Assembly: GCA_030746555.1 (NCBI GenBank)
Contig: JASLMK010000114.1
Coordinates: 1 to 43,838, forward strand
Direction: 5' to 3'
Origin: Planctomycetota bacterium
GTDB taxonomy: Bacteria; Planctomycetota; UBA1135; GCA-002686595
Length of the DNA stretch: 43,838 nucleotides
Part shown: piece after piece, positions 41,774 through 43,838 of the stretch
Layout of the letters: the number at the start of each line of letters is the position of its first letter
Numbering within the stretch: the first letter of the stretch is position 1
Notes under the pieces: generated by a model
What the model was told of the DNA's origin: nothing
Database searches by the model: none
What the model saw: the letters and a program-made list of their open reading frames with translations, nothing else
Position numbers and translations under genes: made by a program

Positions 41774-43027
41774 TCAGGGTTGTGCCGCCGCCGTCGTACG
41801 CAGCGCCGCGATGCGCCGCCACAGGGGCGGGTGGGAGTGGTGCAGGAGGACATGCAGCGGGTGCGGCGTGAGGTTGGAGAGGTTCTCGGCCGAGAGCTTC
41901 TTCAAGGCCGAGATCAGCGGCTCGACGCCGCCGGTGGTGCGCGCCGCGAACTCGTCAGCCTCGAGCTCGTTGCGCCGCGAGAAGGCGTTGCTCACGAGCG
42001 AGAGGGCGAGCTCCACCGGGGAGTAGAGGATCATGAAGAACACGAGCCCGGCCCAGACGCTCGGCTCGGCCACGCCGAACGCCGCAAACAGGCCGACGCG
42101 GTCGAGAAACAGCGACAACAGCCAGAACAACAGCCCGAAGTGGGCGATGGAGACCAGAGCCCGCAGCAGGATGTGGTGGCGCTTGTAGTGGCCGACCTCG
42201 TGGGCCACCACCGCGACGAGCTCGTCGGTGGACTGGGAGGCGATCAGCGTGTCGAACAGGGCGACGCGCTTGTTGCGGCCGAAGCCCGTGAAGAAGGCGT
42301 TGGCCTTGGTCGAGCGTTTCGACCCGTCCATCACGTAGACGTCGTCAAGGGGGAAGCGGGCCGATTGCGCGTAGGCCAGGAGCGCCGCGCGGAGCTCGCC
42401 CTCCTCCAGGGGCCGGAACTTGTTGAAGAGCGGCATGATCCAGGTCGGACCGATGACGAGGGCGAGGAGTAGGAACGCCGTCGTGGCGAACCAGCACCAC
42501 AACCAGGCCGCCGGGCCGGCGGACTCCAGGAAGGCCAGGATCGCGGCGAGGAGCGGCACCGCCAGGAGCAGGGTCACGACCAGGCCCTTGGCTTGATCGC
42601 TCCAGAAGGTGGCGGCGCTGGTGCGGTTGAAGCCGAAGCGCTCTTCGATCACGAAGATCGAGTAGAGCTGGAAGGGCAGGGCGAGGAGCCTGGATCCCAG
42701 GGAGAGGGCGCCGATGAACGCGAGGCCGGTGCCCACGCTCCCCCATCCCAGGCCCAGGGCCCAGGCGGCGAGCCATCCGAAGCCGCCGGCGAACCAGAAG
42801 CAAAGGAGCACGATCAGGTCGAACCCCGAGCGCACCAGGCCGAAGCGCGTGCACTCCCTGGTGTAGGCCTGCGAGCGAGCGTAGGCATCGTCGTCCCAGT
42901 CGCCGCGAAACTCCTCGGGAAGCTGCGGGTCGAGATGCCTGAGGTTGAGGAGATCGCCGAGGAGCTGCAGCAAGTTGCCGCCGACCAGGGCGCCGAGGAT
43001 CACGAGCGTGTAGACGTTGAAGGTCAC
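41774..43027 (-). CDS. Ste24-type M48 membrane metallopeptidase
   Basis: The 417-residue product starts at GTG 43027, overlapping the DUF6807 stop (GTGA). The open frame upstream is a shadow. It has several N-terminal membrane helices and a zinc-binding HEVGH (H276, E277, H280) followed by YKRHH. The third ligand lies in NELEADEFAA (E356). The central FNKFRPLEEGELRAALLAYA and FFTGFGRNKRVALFDTLI fit the Ste24/HtpX family, and the C-terminus lies near DPHPLHVLLHHSHPPLWRRI-type sequence. Likely an inner-membrane proteolytic quality-control enzyme. Confidence 0.9.
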   Translation of the reverse strand: MTFNVYTLVILGALVGGNLLQLLGDLLNLRHLDPQLPEEFRGDWDDDAYARSQAYTRECTRFGLVRSGFDLIVLLCFWFAGGFGWLAAWALGLGWGSVGTGLAFIGALSLGSRLLALPFQLYSIFVIEERFGFNRTSAATFWSDQAKGLVVTLLLAVPLLAAILAFLESAGPAAWLWCWFATTAFLLLALVIGPTWIMPLFNKFRPLEEGELRAALLAYAQSARFPLDDVYVMDGSKRSTKANAFFTGFGRNKRVALFDTLIASQSTDELVAVVAHEVGHYKRHHILLRALVSIAHFGLLFWLLSLFLDRVGLFAAFGVAEPSVWAGLVFFMILYSPVELALSLVSNAFSRRNELEADEFAARTTGGVEPLISALKKLSAENLSNLTPHPLHVLLHHSHPPLWRRIAALRTTAAAQP

Positions 43028-43838
43028 GAGTTCTTCACCACGACGGAGAGGGGCGCGGCGAAGCCGGCGAAGGCCCGTTCGAAGTCGGCGCGTTCCAGCT
43101 CGCCGGCGAGGCCCGCGTCCATCACGAGCACGCGGTAGCGCAGGCTCAGCTCCTCTCCTGATGGGATCGTCGCGCGGAAGAAGGCTCCAAAGCGTCCGTA
43201 GCTCCGCGTGTTGTAGACCGTCGGCCGAGGATTGGAGGGCGCGTCCATGTGGACGATCCAGAAGGCCCGGCCCCCGACGAAGATGTGCCCCGCCGCCCAG
43301 GGGCAGTCGCTCCAGGTGTCGTTCTCGCCCCCCGTGGCGCTCGCCGGTAGGACGTAGGTGCAGTCCTCGCGCTCGGCGACCTCCTGGGCCGCCCGAAACT
43401 GGAAGCCCGCATGGGCGGGATCTCCATCCAGGCGCACCTCGCCCGAAACACCGCGTAAGGTCAGGTCGAAGTCGTGGGCCCATCGGCCCGCGCCCAAGCT
43501 CCAGGTGGAGACGCGGCGCCGCTCGACCACGATCGGATCCCCCCCGCTCGTCCATTCCACGCGCGAGACCGACCGCGCCCGGACGGTTCCGGCCAGCGCC
43601 TCCCCCTCCACGAAACCGGCGTGGCGCTGGTGGTGCTCGGCCCCATCCGCGTTCCACCAGAAGTTGTGCCGCGCGCCGCCCGAGCGCGTCTGCGACCAAC
43701 CGACGAACAGGCCGCGATGGTGGGGATACAGGCCCCCGGGGCCCTTGGTGAGGACGGTCTCACCGTCCAGCAGGTGGTGGAAGGTCTTGTAGGTCCCCTC
43801 GATCCGCTCGGGGTCGAAGCCGATCTCGTGGCGCCATA
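43024..43838 (-). CDS. DUF6807 (PmoA-like) family protein, N-terminus beyond window
   Basis: The frame is open to the right edge, giving 271 codons of a partial product; no start is visible (an internal GTG at 43611 is not the true start). Near the edge is KGPGGLYPHHRGLFVGW, then SGGARHNFWWNADGAEHHQRH, the core of the DUF6807 family, which is often labelled PmoA-like in planctomycetes. The C-terminal half contains a beta-sandwich pattern and ends SVVVKNS. The function is unknown; many members are secreted. It is the first visible gene of the peptidase/fusion/Dabb/SLC13 operon. Confidence 0.75.
   Translation of the reverse strand, partial: WRHEIGFDPERIEGTYKTFHHLLDGETVLTKGPGGLYPHHRGLFVGWSQTRSGGARHNFWWNADGAEHHQRHAGFVEGEALAGTVRARSVSRVEWTSGGDPIVVERRRVSTWSLGAGRWAHDFDLTLRGVSGEVRLDGDPAHAGFQFRAAQEVAEREDCTYVLPASATGGENDTWSDCPWAAGHIFVGGRAFWIVHMDAPSNPRPTVYNTRSYGRFGAFFRATIPSGEELSLRYRVLVMDAGLAGELERADFERAFAGFAAPLSVVVKNS

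Overview
This is a high-GC bacterial window with a strongly planctomycete-like gene set. It has PVC-type c-heme dehydrogenase/HEAT/DUF1080 architecture, DUF6807 (PmoA-like) protein, PQQ-like propellers with unusual fusions, FG-GAP/VCBS surface proteins, carboxypeptidase-regulatory-like repeats and an alpha/alpha-toroid protein. A Cys-rich C-terminal domain of CFGDG...CPC type occurs on two secreted proteins. No rRNA, tRNA or CRISPR array was seen. Species cannot be named from sequence alone.

Region 1 (1-11250) is an accessory stretch with decayed mobile DNA. An IS3-family element enters at the left edge, and its left end (position 90) cuts off the 3' end of a secreted toroid gene. A second IS3 copy (2600-3336) is multiply broken. 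A third, represented by an orfB tail plus terminal repeat (10867-about 11240), abuts the symporter gene. A solo terminal repeat at 5617-5649 abuts a fragment of an FG-GAP gene. Between them lie a collagen-like FG-GAP protein, a three-gene operon containing a 79-residue eight-cysteine secreted protein, and a seven-repeat propeller protein.

Region 2 (11250-24362) is all on the minus strand. One promoter-led cluster encodes a TonB-dependent receptor, a PQQ-propeller lipoprotein, a second secreted PQQ-propeller protein, a possible 59-residue linker ORF, a DUF3311 protein and a sodium:solute symporter. These genes overlap or nearly touch, which suggests one uptake system of unknown substrate. Upstream is msrA, a 1076-residue PQQ/methyltransferase-like/PQQ chimera and a threonine/serine dehydratase-like PLP enzyme, also translationally overlapped.

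Region 3 (24595-29977) is on the plus strand. It holds a weakly sigma-like helical protein, an overlapping helical protein of unknown function, a tiny secreted peptide and a 1106-residue membrane-anchored protein with carboxypeptidase-regulatory-like modules.

Region 4 (29991-43838) is on the minus strand: oligoribonuclease (orn), a secreted protein with two homologous repeats and the CFGDG domain, an MFS/ATP-ADP-carrier-like protein, and a polytopic membrane protein. It ends in a tight operon: DUF6807 protein (running off the right edge), Ste24-type M48 peptidase, a 1755-residue FG-GAP/dehydrogenase/HEAT/cytochrome c/DUF1080 fusion lipoprotein, a Dabb protein and an SLC13-type anion symporter. 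Several promoters share a TAGnnT -10 box, and two of them (msrA, orn) place the transcript start almost on the ATG.
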